Below the pieces are notes generated by a model that saw only the letters and a program-made list of their open reading frames with translations, did no database searches and was not told where the DNA came from. DNA of 64,000 nt from Ectopseudomonas alcaliphila (GTDB lineage Bacteria > Pseudomonadota > Gammaproteobacteria > Pseudomonadales > Pseudomonadaceae), in the NCBI RefSeq assembly GCF_900101755.1, contig NZ_FNAE01000003.1, forward strand, positions 462,715 to 526,714. The letters are read 5' to 3'. The translations under genes were made by a program, and so were the position numbers. Numbering within the stretch: position 1 is the stretch's first letter; each line of letters starts with the position of its first letter. Positions 47,658-57,373 of this stretch are shown here, in pieces.

Positions 47658-48116
47658 TCAGCGAGGGTGAATCAGCGCCAGCAGCTCCATCAGCCCGGCA
47701 GCCGGGATATCGCCTTCCAGTTCAGCCAGGCTGGCGGTGCGCATGGGCAGCGGCTCCTGCCGGTGACCGTGCACCAGCAGCCCACCCAGCGCGCCGATCA
47801 GCGGCTGATGGCTGACCAGCAGCACCTCGGCACGCTCGCGCTCATCGAGATACTTCAGGGCATCACGCGGGTCGCTGTCCGGCGTCAGCCAGGTCACGGT
47901 GTTTATCTTGCCGGTGAACCCCAGCTCGCTGCGCACCAGCTCGGCCGTTTGCTGAGCACGCACGTAGGGGCTGGCGACGATGGCGGTCAGGGGCCGACCG
48001 GCGAGCTGAGCGGCGGCCTGCTGCACTTCCTTGCGACCGTGGGCGGTGAGCTCGCGGGCAGCATCGCTCGCGGCCTGCGGCTCGGCCTCACCATGGCGCA
48101 GCAGCCATAGCCTCAC
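47658..48116 (-). CDS. sixA: Phosphohistidine phosphatase SixA
   Basis: 152 residues, histidine-phosphatase superfamily. The phosphate-binding RHGEAEPQAASDAARELTAHGRKEV is at the N-terminus, SPYVRAQQTAEL in the middle, and the second His in VLLVSHQPLIGALGGLLVHG. SixA removes phosphate from histidine-phosphotransfer proteins, including the ArcB HPt domain and the NPr protein of the nitrogen PTS. The ATG overlaps the preceding stop by 4 bases. It belongs to a gpsA-DUF4389-sixA operon. Confidence 0.93.
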   Translation of the reverse strand: MRLWLLRHGEAEPQAASDAARELTAHGRKEVQQAAAQLAGRPLTAIVASPYVRAQQTAELVRSELGFTGKINTVTWLTPDSDPRDALKYLDERERAEVLLVSHQPLIGALGGLLVHGHRQEPLPMRTASLAELEGDIPAAGLMELLALIHPR

Positions 48117-48460
48117 AGCTTGGGCTCCTCGTCACGCACCGGGTGCGGTGCCGGCGGGATGCTGTGCGCGGTTTCGCCTTCCGGGGCACGCGGCGTCGGC
48201 CAATCGGCGAACGGCCAGGGTTTTTCATCGGTATTGAAGGTGCCGAAACGACCGATCTGCGCCAGGTACTGGCTGAGGCTGTCGCCAAAGCCCAGCAGGC
48301 CGGCGTTCGGCGCGCCGTAGAACAGGCGGTAACCCAGCTGCAGCAGCACAACGGCGCCGAGCAGCAGCTCGGCCAACTGCCAGACGATGAGAAAGATCAC
48401 CATCCACAGAATGCGCAACAGAATCGATTCACGCTCCAATTCCTGCTTTTCATCGCTCAT
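48113..48460 (-). CDS. DUF4389 small membrane protein
   Basis: 115 residues, start with AAGGAGAG upstream. Charged N-terminus, two hydrophobic helices (about 14-47, ILWMVIFLIVWQLAELLLGAVVLLQLGYRLFYG), then a hydrophilic Pro/Glu-rich tail with GFGDSLSQYLAQIGRFGTFNTDEKPWPFADWP, the DUF4389 signature. Function unknown. It lies between gpsA (30 bases away) and sixA (overlapping), the same order as in other Pseudomonas. Confidence 0.85.
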   Translation of the reverse strand: MSDEKQELERESILLRILWMVIFLIVWQLAELLLGAVVLLQLGYRLFYGAPNAGLLGFGDSLSQYLAQIGRFGTFNTDEKPWPFADWPTPRAPEGETAHSIPPAPHPVRDEEPKL

Positions 48461-48489
48461 GACTCACTCTCCTTGAATGTCTGCCGGGT

Positions 48490-49512
48490 TCAGAAACCCG
48501 CAGTGGGGATGAAATCGACGTCGGTCTTGGGCTCACCGAGCATCAGCAATTCGATGACCTGGGCCAGCGTACGCCCCTCGAAGAGGATGGCATGCAAGCC
48601 AGCGACCAGCGGCATGTACACGTCCAGTTCTTCGGCCCGGGCCTTGAGGACCTTGAGCGTATTGACCCCTTCGGCGACTTCGCCGAGGCGCTGCACCGCG
48701 TCGTCCAGGCTGAGACCTTCACCCAGGGCGAAGCCGACCTGATAGTTGCGGCTCTTCGGTGACGAACAGGTGACGATCAGATCGCCGACGCCGGCCAGGC
48801 CGAGGAAGGTCATCGGGTTGGCGCCGAGCTTGACCGCGAACCGGGTCATCTCCGCCAGGGCGCGGGTGATCAGCATGCTCTTGGTGTTCTCGCCCATGCC
48901 CAGTGCCGCCGCCATACCGGACATGATGGCGTAGACGTTCTTCAACGCGCCGCCCAGCTCGACACCGAAACGGTCGGCACTGGCGTAGACGCGGAAGGTT
49001 CTGCCATGCAGAGCCTGCTGTACGCGCAGACACAGCTCTTCGTCCTCACTGGCAATCACCGTGGCGGTCAGGGCGTGATCAGCCACTTCCTTGGCCAGAT
49101 TCGGCCCGGACAGCACGCCGATTCGTGCGTCGGGGGCGATCTCTTCGAGAATCTGGCTCATCAGCTTGAAGGTCTTGGCTTCGATGCCCTTGGTGGTGCT
49201 GATCAGCATCTTGCCCGCCAACTGCGCCGCCACCGGTTGCAAGGCATCGCGCAGGGCGCTGGAAGGCAGCGCCACCAGCACCAGCTCGGCCTGCTGCAGC
49301 ACACCGCTCAGATCACTGGTCGGCTCGATACCGCAATGCAGCTTGACGCCTTTCAGATAGCGCGGGTTCTCGCCGCTCTGACGCATCTGCTCGGCCTGAT
49401 CGGGGTCACGCATCCACTGCAGGACGCGCTGGCCGTTCTCCGCCAGCAGGTTGGCCAGGGCGGTACCGAAGCTGCCGCCGCCGAGTACGGCAATGGGTTG
49501 GAGCTGTGTCAT
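48490..49512 (-). CDS. gpsA: Glycerol-3-phosphate dehydrogenase [NAD(P)+]
   Basis: 340 residues from ATG 49512; a far longer frame upstream is a readthrough artefact with no conserved sequence. Rossmann loop [22 protein letters not shown] (about 6-27), then [37 protein letters not shown], and the catalytic Lys region [32 protein letters not shown] with [12 protein letters not shown]. It reduces dihydroxyacetone phosphate to sn-glycerol 3-phosphate, the head-group precursor of phospholipids. Close to fabA-fabB, so membrane lipid supply is grouped here. Confidence 0.95.
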   Translation of the reverse strand: MTQLQPIAVLGGGSFGTALANLLAENGQRVLQWMRDPDQAEQMRQSGENPRYLKGVKLHCGIEPTSDLSGVLQQAELVLVALPSSALRDALQPVAAQLAGKMLISTTKGIEAKTFKLMSQILEEIAPDARIGVLSGPNLAKEVADHALTATVIASEDEELCLRVQQALHGRTFRVYASADRFGVELGGALKNVYAIMSGMAAALGMGENTKSMLITRALAEMTRFAVKLGANPMTFLGLAGVGDLIVTCSSPKSRNYQVGFALGEGLSLDDAVQRLGEVAEGVNTLKVLKARAEELDVYMPLVAGLHAILFEGRTLAQVIELLMLGEPKTDVDFIPTAGF

Positions 49513-49792
49513 AGGTCTTCCGAATGAGGCCATGCGTGATGGCGGTCTGCGGGCATTATACGGAGCCGAGAGTACCCGGCCAGGGCAAAAGTTCAGTGCT
49601 GACCATCCGCAGCGGGGCAAACGAGAATTACCGCAGAGTGCACGCGCCTGACACTGGCAAAGCGCGTCGGGTCGGTTAACATGCCGGATCGACGTTAATT
49701 GCCAAGGACGATTCGTGCCCACAGGCAGCCCCTTGCCCCCGCCCTGCGCCTCTCGTCAGGCCGCAGCGCCGCTTTCCAGGGACGGTAGAGCC

Positions 49793-51262
49793 ATGAACCA
49801 GCGTCGCGGCTGGAACATTCACACCCGCACCCAGCTGATCAGTGTCGGCCCTGCCCTGCTGCTGACCCTGCTGCTGACCGGCTTTCTCACCTTCACCCGC
49901 CTGCAGGACCTGCGCCTGGAGCAGGGTCATATCGGCCAGCTGAGCGCCATGGGCCAGGCGCTGGAACGCATCCAGAGCGGCGACTATCGCCCCTCGCTGA
50001 TCGAACGCGGCAATGACGAACTGACTGACCTCGCCCGGCATATCAACAACCTCGCCTGCGCCCTCGATCAGAGCGGTCGCGAGCAGCAGCAGGCGATTGC
50101 CGAATTGATCCAGGCCCGCGAGGAATCCGAGCAGGCCAACCGCGCCAAATCCGACTTCCTGGCCATGATGAGCCACGAACTGCGCACGCCCATGAATGGC
50201 GTGTTGGGCATGCTGCAACTGCTGGAAACCACCAGCCTGAACGACGAGCAGAATGAATACGCCGCCTTGGCCACCGAATCCACCGAACATCTGCTCAAGG
50301 TGATCAACGACATTCTCGACTTCTCACGGATCGAACGTGGCGCACTGGAGCTCGAAGCCATCCCCTTCAGCCTGCTGGAGCTGCTGCAAGGCTCTGTGCA
50401 GGTATTCCAGCACAGCGCTCAGCAACGTGGCCTGCAACTGCTGCTGGAAACGCAACCAGGCCTGGACCAGCTGGAGGTGCGCGGCGACCCCACGCGCATT
50501 CGGCAGATTCTGGTCAATCTGATCGGCAACGCACTGAAGTTCACCGAAGAAGGTCATATTCGCGTGGAAACCCGCTGGCAGAAGCTGGACGACCAGGTGC
50601 TGTGGTTCACCTGCGCGGTACGCGACAGCGGCATAGGCATCGACGATGAGCGCCTGGAGCACATGTTCGACGCCTTCCAGCAGGCTGACACCTCGATTTC
50701 CCGCCGCTATGGCGGTACCGGCCTCGGCCTGCCGATCGCCCGCACCCTGGCCGAACGCATGGGCGGCACCCTGCGCGCGGAAAGCCAACTGGGCACAGGC
50801 TCGGTGTTCACCCTGGAAATTCCGCTACCCTTTCAGGCCTGCAACAAGCCCGTACAAAGCAGTGACAAGCAGAACCTGGCCAGCGGCGAGGGTCAGGCAG
50901 TGCTGCTGGTGGAGGACAACCCGGTCAACCAGACGGTCATCGAGGCCATGTTGCGCAGCCTCGGCTATCAGGTCAGTCTGGTCGGCGATGGTCAGCAGGC
51001 CGTACAGAACTGCAGCCGGCACGACTATGCCGCTATTCTGATGGACTGCAGGCTGCCACTGATGGACGGTTACGAGGCGACGCGGCAGATCCGCCAGCTC
51101 CAGCAATGCCAGCAGGTGCCGATCATCGCCCTGACTGCCAACGCCCTGCAGGGTGACCGCGAAGCCTGCCTGGAAGCGGGAATGAACGATTACCTGGCAA
51201 AACCGTTCAAACGAGCAGACTTGCAACGCATTCTGCTGCGCTGGCTGCCAGCCCGACCATAG
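49793..51262 (+). CDS. Hybrid histidine kinase lacking its sensor domain
   Basis: 489 residues from ATG 49793. One membrane segment (about 14-36, TQLISVGPALLLTLLLTGFLTF) is followed directly by a HAMP-like helix, SAMGQALERIQSGDY...DELTDLARHINNLACAL. The DHp domain has the phosphorylated His in FLAMMSHELRTPMNGVLGML (about 125), the ATPase domain NLIGNALKFTEEG, RDSGIGID and GGTGLGLPIA, and the receiver domain has its phosphate-accepting Asp in YAAILMDCRLPLMDGYEATR with a TANAL segment and KPF. There is no periplasmic domain or second helix. A GTG at 49715, with AAGGA upstream, would add 26 Pro-rich residues. By position next to fabA it resembles P. aeruginosa PA1611, from memory. Confidence 0.85.
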   Translation: MNQRRGWNIHTRTQLISVGPALLLTLLLTGFLTFTRLQDLRLEQGHIGQLSAMGQALERIQSGDYRPSLIERGNDELTDLARHINNLACALDQSGREQQQAIAELIQAREESEQANRAKSDFLAMMSHELRTPMNGVLGMLQLLETTSLNDEQNEYAALATESTEHLLKVINDILDFSRIERGALELEAIPFSLLELLQGSVQVFQHSAQQRGLQLLLETQPGLDQLEVRGDPTRIRQILVNLIGNALKFTEEGHIRVETRWQKLDDQVLWFTCAVRDSGIGIDDERLEHMFDAFQQADTSISRRYGGTGLGLPIARTLAERMGGTLRAESQLGTGSVFTLEIPLPFQACNKPVQSSDKQNLASGEGQAVLLVEDNPVNQTVIEAMLRSLGYQVSLVGDGQQAVQNCSRHDYAAILMDCRLPLMDGYEATRQIRQLQQCQQVPIIALTANALQGDREACLEAGMNDYLAKPFKRADLQRILLRWLPARP

Positions 51263-51313
51263 GCGAGTAGCGCCCGTGACAAGCTGGCGTTACAAGGGGA
51301 AACTGCTGTGCCT

Positions 51314-51349
51314 GTGACATTCCAATACCAGCAGAGTACAACTGTACTC
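51314..51349 (+). promoter_or_regulatory. fabA promoter with overlapping palindromic operator
   Basis: -35 GTGACA (51314-51319), 17-base spacer, -10 TACAAC (51337-51342). The -10 is embedded in a perfect 16-bp palindrome GAGTACA-AC-TGTACTC (51334-51349). This form and position fit a TetR-type regulator of unsaturated fatty acid synthesis such as FabR/DesT, which are known to control fabAB in gamma-proteobacteria. The protein itself is not in the window. Confidence 0.65.
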
Positions 51350-51476
51350 ACTGCGCTGTGACTTTCACCACAACGCAACAGTCTATGACTAGGCTGCCGG
51401 CAGACGCCTATCCAGACGTGGCCGGCCAGGACGATTCGCCCAGCCTTAGAAGCGTGGGGACAATTGAGGAGCTCGC

Positions 51477-51992
51477 ATGACAAGACAAAACGCCTACACC
51501 CGGGAAGATCTGCTCGCCTGCAGCCGCGGCGAACTGTTCGGCCCGGGGAACGCGCAACTGCCCGCCCCAAACATGCTGATGATCGATCGCATCGCTCACA
51601 TCAGCGAAACCGGCGGCAAGTACGGCAAGGGCGAAATCGTCGCTGAGCTCGATATCAATCCGGACCTGTGGTTCTTCGGCTGCCACTTCGAGGGCGACCC
51701 GGTAATGCCGGGCTGCCTCGGTCTCGACGCCATGTGGCAGCTGGTCGGCTTCTACCTCGGCTGGCAAGGCAACCCGGGCCGCGGCCGTGCCCTGGGTAGC
51801 GGCGAAGTGAAATTCTTCGGTCAGGTGCTGCCGACCGCCAAGAAGGTCACCTACAACATTCACATCAAGCGCACCATCAGCCGCTCGCTGATCCTCGGCA
51901 TCGCCGATGGCACCGTAGCCGTCGACGGTCGCGAAATTTATAGCGCCGAAGGCCTGCGCGTCGGCCTGTTCACCTCCACCGACAGTTTCTGA
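51477..51992 (+). CDS. fabA: 3-hydroxydecanoyl-ACP dehydratase/isomerase FabA
   Basis: 171 residues, the standard FabA size. It makes trans-2-decenoyl-ACP and isomerises it to cis-3, the branch point to unsaturated fatty acids. The catalytic His is in [32 protein letters not shown] (His 70) with the Asp 84-type residue in LGLDAMW; this helix lies in a hotdog fold. The gene begins [24 protein letters not shown], as in Pseudomonas. fabB follows after 11 bases, forming a fabA-fabB operon under the operator upstream. Confidence 0.96.
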   Translation: MTRQNAYTREDLLACSRGELFGPGNAQLPAPNMLMIDRIAHISETGGKYGKGEIVAELDINPDLWFFGCHFEGDPVMPGCLGLDAMWQLVGFYLGWQGNPGRGRALGSGEVKFFGQVLPTAKKVTYNIHIKRTISRSLILGIADGTVAVDGREIYSAEGLRVGLFTSTDSF

Positions 51993-52003
51993 AGGACTTG
52001 CAC

Positions 52004-53224
52004 ATGCGTCGTGTAGTGATCACCGGTCTGGGCATCGTTTCCTGCCTGGGCAATGACAAAGAAGCCGTTGCCGGCAGCCTTCGCGCGGGCAAATCAGGCA
52101 TCCGTTTCAACCCCTCCTACGCCGAAATGGGTCTGCGTAGTCATGTCTCCGGTTCGGTCAACCTGAATCTGGAAGAACTGATCGACCGCAAACTGTTCCG
52201 CTTCATGGGCGACGCTGCGGCCTACGCCTATCTGTCGATGGAACAGGCGATCAAGGACTCCGGCCTCAGCGAAGAGCAGATTTCCAACCCGCGTACCGGC
52301 CTGATCGCCGGTTCCGGTGGTGCTTCCACCGTCAATCAGATGGAAGCCATCGACACCCTGCGCGAAAAAGGCGTCAAGCGCATCGGCCCATACCGTGTGA
52401 CCCGCACCATGGGTAGCACCGTATCGGCGTGCCTAGCGACTCCGTTCAAGATCAAGGGCGTCAACTTCTCCATCTCCTCGGCCTGCGCCACCAGCGCACA
52501 TTGCATCGGCCAGGCCATGGAGCAGATCCAGCTGGGCAAGCAGGACGTGGTCTTCGCCGGCGGCGGTGAAGAAGAACACTGGAGCCAGAGCTGCCTGTTC
52601 GACGCCATGGGCGCCCTCTCCACCCAGTACAACGAAACCCCGGAGAAGGCCTCGCGTGCCTACGACGCCAAGCGTGACGGTTTCGTCATTGCCGGCGGCG
52701 GCGGCATGGTCGTGGTCGAAGAGCTGGAACACGCTCTGGCCCGCGGCGCCAAGATCTACGCAGAAATCGTCGGCTACGGCGCCACCAGCGACGGCTACGA
52801 CATGGTCGCCCCAAGCGGCGAAGGCGCCATCCGCTGCATGCAGCAGGCTCTGGCCACCGTCGACACCCCGATCGACTACCTCAACACCCACGGCACCTCC
52901 ACGCCGGTTGGCGACGTTGCGGAGATCAAAGGTGTGCGCGCCGTGTTCGGCGACAAGGCTCCGGCCATCAGCTCGACCAAGAGCCTGTCCGGCCACAGCC
53001 TCGGCGCTGCCGGCGTGCAGGAAGCGATCTACTGCATGCTGATGATGGAAGGCAACTTCATTGCCGCTTCGGCCAACATCGACGAACTCGACCCGGAAGT
53101 GGCCGATATGCCGATCCAGCTCAGCACCGTCGAGAACGCCAAGCTCGATACCGTGATGAGCAACAGCTTCGGCTTCGGTGGCACCAACGCCACCCTGGTG
53201 CTCAAGCGCTGGGCTGGCAAGTAA
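52004..53224 (+). CDS. fabB: 3-oxoacyl-ACP synthase I FabB
   Basis: 406 residues from ATG 52004 (AAGGA upstream; an upstream TTG would add two). Condensing enzyme that elongates the cis-unsaturated intermediates from FabA. The catalytic Cys is in [16 protein letters not shown] (about 163), with His in [11 protein letters not shown] (about 298) and [12 protein letters not shown] (about 333). The C-terminus [20 protein letters not shown] is normal. A 70-base copy of this end is found at 55620-55689 after a chemoreceptor gene. It is convergent with that receptor across a shared terminator. Confidence 0.96.
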   Translation: MRRVVITGLGIVSCLGNDKEAVAGSLRAGKSGIRFNPSYAEMGLRSHVSGSVNLNLEELIDRKLFRFMGDAAAYAYLSMEQAIKDSGLSEEQISNPRTGLIAGSGGASTVNQMEAIDTLREKGVKRIGPYRVTRTMGSTVSACLATPFKIKGVNFSISSACATSAHCIGQAMEQIQLGKQDVVFAGGGEEEHWSQSCLFDAMGALSTQYNETPEKASRAYDAKRDGFVIAGGGGMVVVEELEHALARGAKIYAEIVGYGATSDGYDMVAPSGEGAIRCMQQALATVDTPIDYLNTHGTSTPVGDVAEIKGVRAVFGDKAPAISSTKSLSGHSLGAAGVQEAIYCMLMMEGNFIAASANIDELDPEVADMPIQLSTVENAKLDTVMSNSFGFGGTNATLVLKRWAGK

Positions 53225-53240
53225 CAGCTGCCGCGGTAAA

Positions 53241-53268
53241 GAAAACGGCGCCTTCGGGCGCCGTTTTC
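53241..53268. terminator. Bidirectional terminator after fabB
   Basis: Perfect 12-bp stem GAAAACGGCGCC / GGCGCCGTTTTC with a TTCG tetraloop. The T-run side is present on both strands; it serves fabB and the converging chemoreceptor. An identical hairpin occurs at 55706-55733. Confidence 0.9.
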
Positions 53269-53282
53269 GTTTCTGGCTCGCC

Positions 53283-54911
53283 TCAGACCTTGAAGCGCGC
53301 CACCAGGTTGTTCAGGTCGATCGCCAGGCGCGACAGCTCCTGACTCGCCGCGCTGGTCTGGTTGGCACCGGCCGAGGTCTGCAGCGACAGGTCGCGGATA
53401 TTGACCAGGTTGCGGTCCACTTCCCTCGCCACCTGAGCCTGTTCTTCCGACGCGCTGGCAATCACCAGGTTGCGCTCGTTGATCGAGGAAATCGCCTGAG
53501 TAATCTGCTCCAGCGCTACACCTGCAGCCTGCGCCACCTCCAGCGTCGAACGGGCGCGTCCATTGCTGTTCTGCATGGCACTGACAGCGCGATCCGTCCC
53601 ACTCTGAATGCCGCCGATCATCTGTTCGATTTCCTGAGTCGACTGCTGGGTACGATGCGCCAGCGCCCTCACCTCGTCGGCTACCACGGCGAAACCGCGA
53701 CCGGCGTCACCGGCCCGGGCCGCCTCGATGGCCGCATTGAGCGCCAGCAGGTTGGTTTGCTCGGCAATGGAGCGAATCACGTCGAGCACCTTGCTGATTT
53801 CGTGTACACGCTGCGCCAGCTGCTCCACTTCTCCCGAGGTGGTGGTGACATCGGCAGCCAACTGGCCAATGGAGTCGACGGTCTGGCGCACCTGTTCGCG
53901 CCCCTGCAACGCCGTAGCATTGGATTCACCCGAGGCCTCAGAGGTGCTGACAGCATTACGCGCCACTTCCTCCACAGCCGCCGTCATCTCATTGACCGCC
54001 GTAGCCGCCTGTTCGATCTCGGTGTTCTGCTGATGCAGGCCGCGAGTCGAATCCTCGGTCACCGCATGCAGCTCTTCGGATGCAGAGGCCAGTTGATTGG
54101 ACGAATCGGCGATGCTCTGGATGGTGCCACGCAGGCTCTGCTGCATGGTTTTCAGCGCGGCCAGAAGACGTGCTGGCTCGTCACGCCCAACCACGATTAT
54201 GTCCTGAGTCAGATCACCGGCCGCCACTACCTCGGTGGCCCGAACGGCCTCGCCCAGTGGCGTCACGATACTGCGGGTGATCACCAACGCCAGCACCGCA
54301 GTCAATGCCGCGACCAAGACCAATAGACCTATTACCGTACGCTGGGCACTGGCATAGATATCCGCTGACTCATGCACCGCCGACTGGACACCTGCCTCGT
54401 TCAAATGGCCCAAATCCTCCAGCAGCTTGGCGACCGTGTCTGCTGTCTGGCTCAAGGCACCAGTGCCAAAACGCGCGACGGCGCTATCGTAATCCCCTTC
54501 CTTGGCAAATTTCAGCACAGCCTCACGTTCGGTCAGGTAAAGCGCCTGTGCCCTGTGCAACTCGTCGTATAAGGCTCGCTCCTCCTGGCTGGATATCAGT
54601 TTCTCGTATTCTTTCTCCGACTCGGTTATCTGGTTCAGGAGGACCGTAGCGCGCTCCAAGGTCTGCTGTGTTGTCGGCGGTTTCCTGTCCGCCAGTATCA
54701 GTAGCGTCGTGGCGCGCAACCGGTAGATGTCTTTAGAGATATCCTGGAGTGCGGTGATGCTGGGCACCCAGTTCGTTTCCACCTCTGCGGCAGACCCCCT
54801 CATCCCAGACATTTGAACGAGGCTCACTGCCCCGAGCACGATCACCAAAATCACGATTAGACCAAAAGCGAGTCCCGACCGTGTGGCGATAGATAAATTA
54901 CGCAGCGACAT
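53283..54911 (-). CDS. Methyl-accepting chemotaxis protein, tandem copy 1
   Basis: 542 residues, with GAGGAG upstream. TM1 at about 11-32 ([20 protein letters not shown]), a four-helix-bundle-type periplasmic domain to about 185, TM2 (about 187-207, [20 protein letters not shown]), HAMP, and the signalling domain with [40 protein letters not shown]. The last 300 residues differ from copy 2 at only two positions, but the ligand domains are clearly different. Its place just after fabB matches the P. aeruginosa fabAB-chemoreceptor order as I recall it (PA1608-PA1610). It ends ARFKV without a CheR-docking pentapeptide. Confidence 0.9.
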   Translation of the reverse strand: MSLRNLSIATRSGLAFGLIVILVIVLGAVSLVQMSGMRGSAAEVETNWVPSITALQDISKDIYRLRATTLLILADRKPPTTQQTLERATVLLNQITESEKEYEKLISSQEERALYDELHRAQALYLTEREAVLKFAKEGDYDSAVARFGTGALSQTADTVAKLLEDLGHLNEAGVQSAVHESADIYASAQRTVIGLLVLVAALTAVLALVITRSIVTPLGEAVRATEVVAAGDLTQDIIVVGRDEPARLLAALKTMQQSLRGTIQSIADSSNQLASASEELHAVTEDSTRGLHQQNTEIEQAATAVNEMTAAVEEVARNAVSTSEASGESNATALQGREQVRQTVDSIGQLAADVTTTSGEVEQLAQRVHEISKVLDVIRSIAEQTNLLALNAAIEAARAGDAGRGFAVVADEVRALAHRTQQSTQEIEQMIGGIQSGTDRAVSAMQNSNGRARSTLEVAQAAGVALEQITQAISSINERNLVIASASEEQAQVAREVDRNLVNIRDLSLQTSAGANQTSAASQELSRLAIDLNNLVARFKV

Positions 54912-55619
54912 CGTCTACTCCTCGTGCGCACGATTGATGAGATGCAATTGGCGAAGAACCAATGCCGAGGAGACTGCGCCCGCCTCTTCCCGTCTTTTGC
55001 AGTAAACATCGGTTAAAACTCGCCTGCAGACAGCTAGACGAATGCTTCAAAGCAAGCATAGAAGAAGTTAATTTGATCGCAGCGGTAAATGTATTAACAA
55101 ATCATTCATCGGGCATTTATGCAAACACACTCATACGACTTCATACATGTAAAAGCGGCATTCTTAAATCAACATGGACGAGTCGCACTTTGAAAGAAGT
55201 CTGACCAGCTGCCGCACAAGTCGCAGAGGATCGGCCGCACTGAAATACTGCGAGTGACGGATGTCTTGCTGACACTACCCCCATGCAACTGAAGAAGCAG
55301 CATTATCTTCAGAGGTTCTATAGACAAAATGAATGAGTACTCAAGACGTACGACTTGCTATGCAAATCAGAACTAATACGAATAGCCAAATAAACAACAG
55401 CAAGAACTACAACGCGCACACCCAAACAAACATAGCTGTATGTAAGTCCACACCTAGGAAGTTCAGACCTGAGAAAAGCCGAATGAATTTCAGACACAAC
55501 TGACTTTTCCTGTATCTAAAGAAGTGGCTTGCCCACAAGCAGTTTACAAGCCGACTGCTGATGCAGCCTTATGACCCAATGGCGCAACGTCTTGCCGGAC
55601 AAAGGTGACGATCTAGCGG
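54912..55619. other. A+T-rich gene-free segment between the duplicated chemoreceptors
   Basis: About 700 bases with no convincing gene. Hand counts of three 60-base rows (from 55081, 55141 and 55321) give 37-38% G+C, far below the flanking genes. It must hold the promoter of copy 1, which starts at its left edge. A small plus-strand frame at 54962-55204 (80 codons) has no recognisable product. Such low G+C is typical of DNA acquired or silenced by MvaT/H-NS-like proteins. Confidence 0.75.
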
Positions 55620-55689
55620 TACCGTGATGAGCAACAGCTTCGGCGGCACCAATGCCACTCTGCTGCTCAAGCGCTGGGCCGACAAGTAA
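55620..55689 (+). pseudogene. fabB: fabB 3'-end relic
   Basis: 70 bases that repeat the last 76 of fabB (53149-53224) with one 6-base deletion: the [12 protein letters not shown] end of fabB becomes [10 protein letters not shown] here, followed by LLKRWADK and a stop. There is nothing fabB-like upstream. Scattered substitutions show it is not a recent copy. The spacing to the following terminator (16 bases) and to the receptor gene (14 more) is exactly that of the intact locus, so it marks the left end of a duplicated block. Confidence 0.88.
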
Positions 55690-55705
55690 TTGCTGCCTTG
55701 GTAAA

Positions 55706-55733
55706 GAAAACGGCGCCTTCGGGCGCCGTTTTC
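55706..55733. terminator. Second copy of the fabB terminator
   Basis: Same 12-bp stem GAAAACGGCGCC / GGCGCCGTTTTC and TTCG loop as at 53241-53268, here serving the copy 2 chemoreceptor on the minus strand and preceded by the fabB relic. Confidence 0.88.
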
Positions 55734-55747
55734 GTTTCTGGCTTGCC

Positions 55748-57373
55748 TCAGACCTTGAAGCGCGCTACCAGGTTGTTCAGGTCGATCGCCAGGCGCGACA
55801 GTTCCTGACTCGCGGCACTGGTCTGGTTGGCGCCTGCCGAACTCTGCAGCGACAGGTCGCGAATATTGACCAGATTGCGGTCCACTTCCCTCGCCACCTG
55901 AGCCTGCTCTTCCGACGCGCTGGCAATCACCAGGTTGCGTTCGTTGATCGAGGAAATCGCCTGGGTAATCTGCTCCAGCGCTACACCTGCGGCCTGCGCC
56001 ACCTCCAGCGTCGAACGGGCGCGTCCATTGCTGTTCTGCATGGCACTGACAGCGCGATCCGTCCCACTCTGAATGCCGCCGATCATCTGTTCGATTTCCT
56101 GAGTCGACTGCTGGGTACGATGCGCCAGCGCCCTCACCTCGTCGGCCACCACGGCGAAGCCGCGACCGGCGTCACCGGCACGAGCCGCCTCGATGGCCGC
56201 ATTGAGCGCCAGCAGGTTGGTTTGCTCGGCAATGGAGCGAATCACGTCGAGCACCTTGCTGATTTCGTGTACACGCTGCGCCAACTGCTCCACCTCTCCC
56301 GAGGTGGTGGTGACATCGGCAGCCAGCTGGCCAATGGAGTCGACGGTCTGGCGCACCTGCTCGCGCCCCTGCAACGCCGTAGCATTGGATTCGCGCGATG
56401 CCTCGGAGGTGCTCACAGCGTTGCGCGCCACCTCTTCGACCGCTGCGGTCATCTCATTGACAGCCGTGGCCGCCTGTTCGATCTCGGTGTTCTGCTGATG
56501 CAGGCCGCGGGTCGAATCCTCGGTCACCGCATGCAGCTCTTCGGATGCCGACGCCAGTTGATTGGACGAGTCGGCAATGCTCTGGATGGTGCCGCGCAGA
56601 CTCTGCTGCATGCTCTTCAACGCCACCAACAAGCGCGCCGGCTCATCGCTACCTTCAGCATGAATCGCCTGGGTCAGATCGCCAGATGCCACCACCTCAG
56701 CCACCCGCACAGCTTCGCTCAGCGGAGCGACGATACTGCGCGTTAACAGCATCGCCAGCACGACGGTAGCCAGAGTCGCCAGAACCATCATGGCGATGAC
56801 CCAGATACGTGAAGACTCCGCCACCTCCTTGGCCGATTCGCCCGCTGCCACAGCGCTCACACGATTCAGTTCAGTCAGTTTGACGAGGCCCTGCAACATG
56901 GCATCGGCGTGTTGATTGAGTACACCACCAGCCACCTCGATGGCAGCATCGAAATTACCCTGGCGAACCGACGCCAATATTCGACCCTGCTCCTGCAAGT
57001 AAGCTGCCTCAGAGCGCTTGAACTCGTCATAGAGGGCCCTTTCCTCGGAACTGGAAATCAGTTGCTCGTAAGCCTCCTGATTCTTGACAAGGGATGAGCG
57101 TAATTCCTCAACCAGGCGCAGATTGGCCTGCACCTGGGCAGAATCGCGATTGAGCATCGAACGCAGGGTAATGGCACGCAAACGCAACACATCCTTGGAC
57201 ACATCGCCAATGGCCAAGACGCTTGGCAACCAGTTCTCGTTGATCTCATCGGACTGTTCACGCATTTCGCCCATCTGCGTCAATGAAAATATCCCAAGCA
57301 GTACTACCAGCAGAGCGACCAGGCCGAACCCCAGAGCCGCCCGGGGGGCGATAGAAAGATTACGCAGCGACAT
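55748..57373 (-). CDS. Methyl-accepting chemotaxis protein, tandem copy 2
   Basis: 541 residues from ATG 57373 (GGGAG upstream); the frame runs back another 66 codons without conserved sequence. TM1 about 11-32, a helical periplasmic domain ([22 protein letters not shown]... and [18 protein letters not shown]), TM2 near 188-209 ([21 protein letters not shown]), HAMP and signalling domain with [40 protein letters not shown]. The start MSLRNLSIA matches copy 1, but the ligand-binding region is only loosely similar, so the two probably sense different compounds through the same output module. Confidence 0.9.
   Translation of the reverse strand: MSLRNLSIAPRAALGFGLVALLVVLLGIFSLTQMGEMREQSDEINENWLPSVLAIGDVSKDVLRLRAITLRSMLNRDSAQVQANLRLVEELRSSLVKNQEAYEQLISSSEERALYDEFKRSEAAYLQEQGRILASVRQGNFDAAIEVAGGVLNQHADAMLQGLVKLTELNRVSAVAAGESAKEVAESSRIWVIAMMVLATLATVVLAMLLTRSIVAPLSEAVRVAEVVASGDLTQAIHAEGSDEPARLLVALKSMQQSLRGTIQSIADSSNQLASASEELHAVTEDSTRGLHQQNTEIEQAATAVNEMTAAVEEVARNAVSTSEASRESNATALQGREQVRQTVDSIGQLAADVTTTSGEVEQLAQRVHEISKVLDVIRSIAEQTNLLALNAAIEAARAGDAGRGFAVVADEVRALAHRTQQSTQEIEQMIGGIQSGTDRAVSAMQNSNGRARSTLEVAQAAGVALEQITQAISSINERNLVIASASEEQAQVAREVDRNLVNIRDLSLQSSAGANQTSAASQELSRLAIDLNNLVARFKV

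Noticed and set aside
54962..55204. 80-codon plus-strand frame in the A+T-rich gap
   Set aside because: No Shine-Dalgarno, no family resemblance, and it lies in DNA that should carry the promoter of the receptor copy 1.
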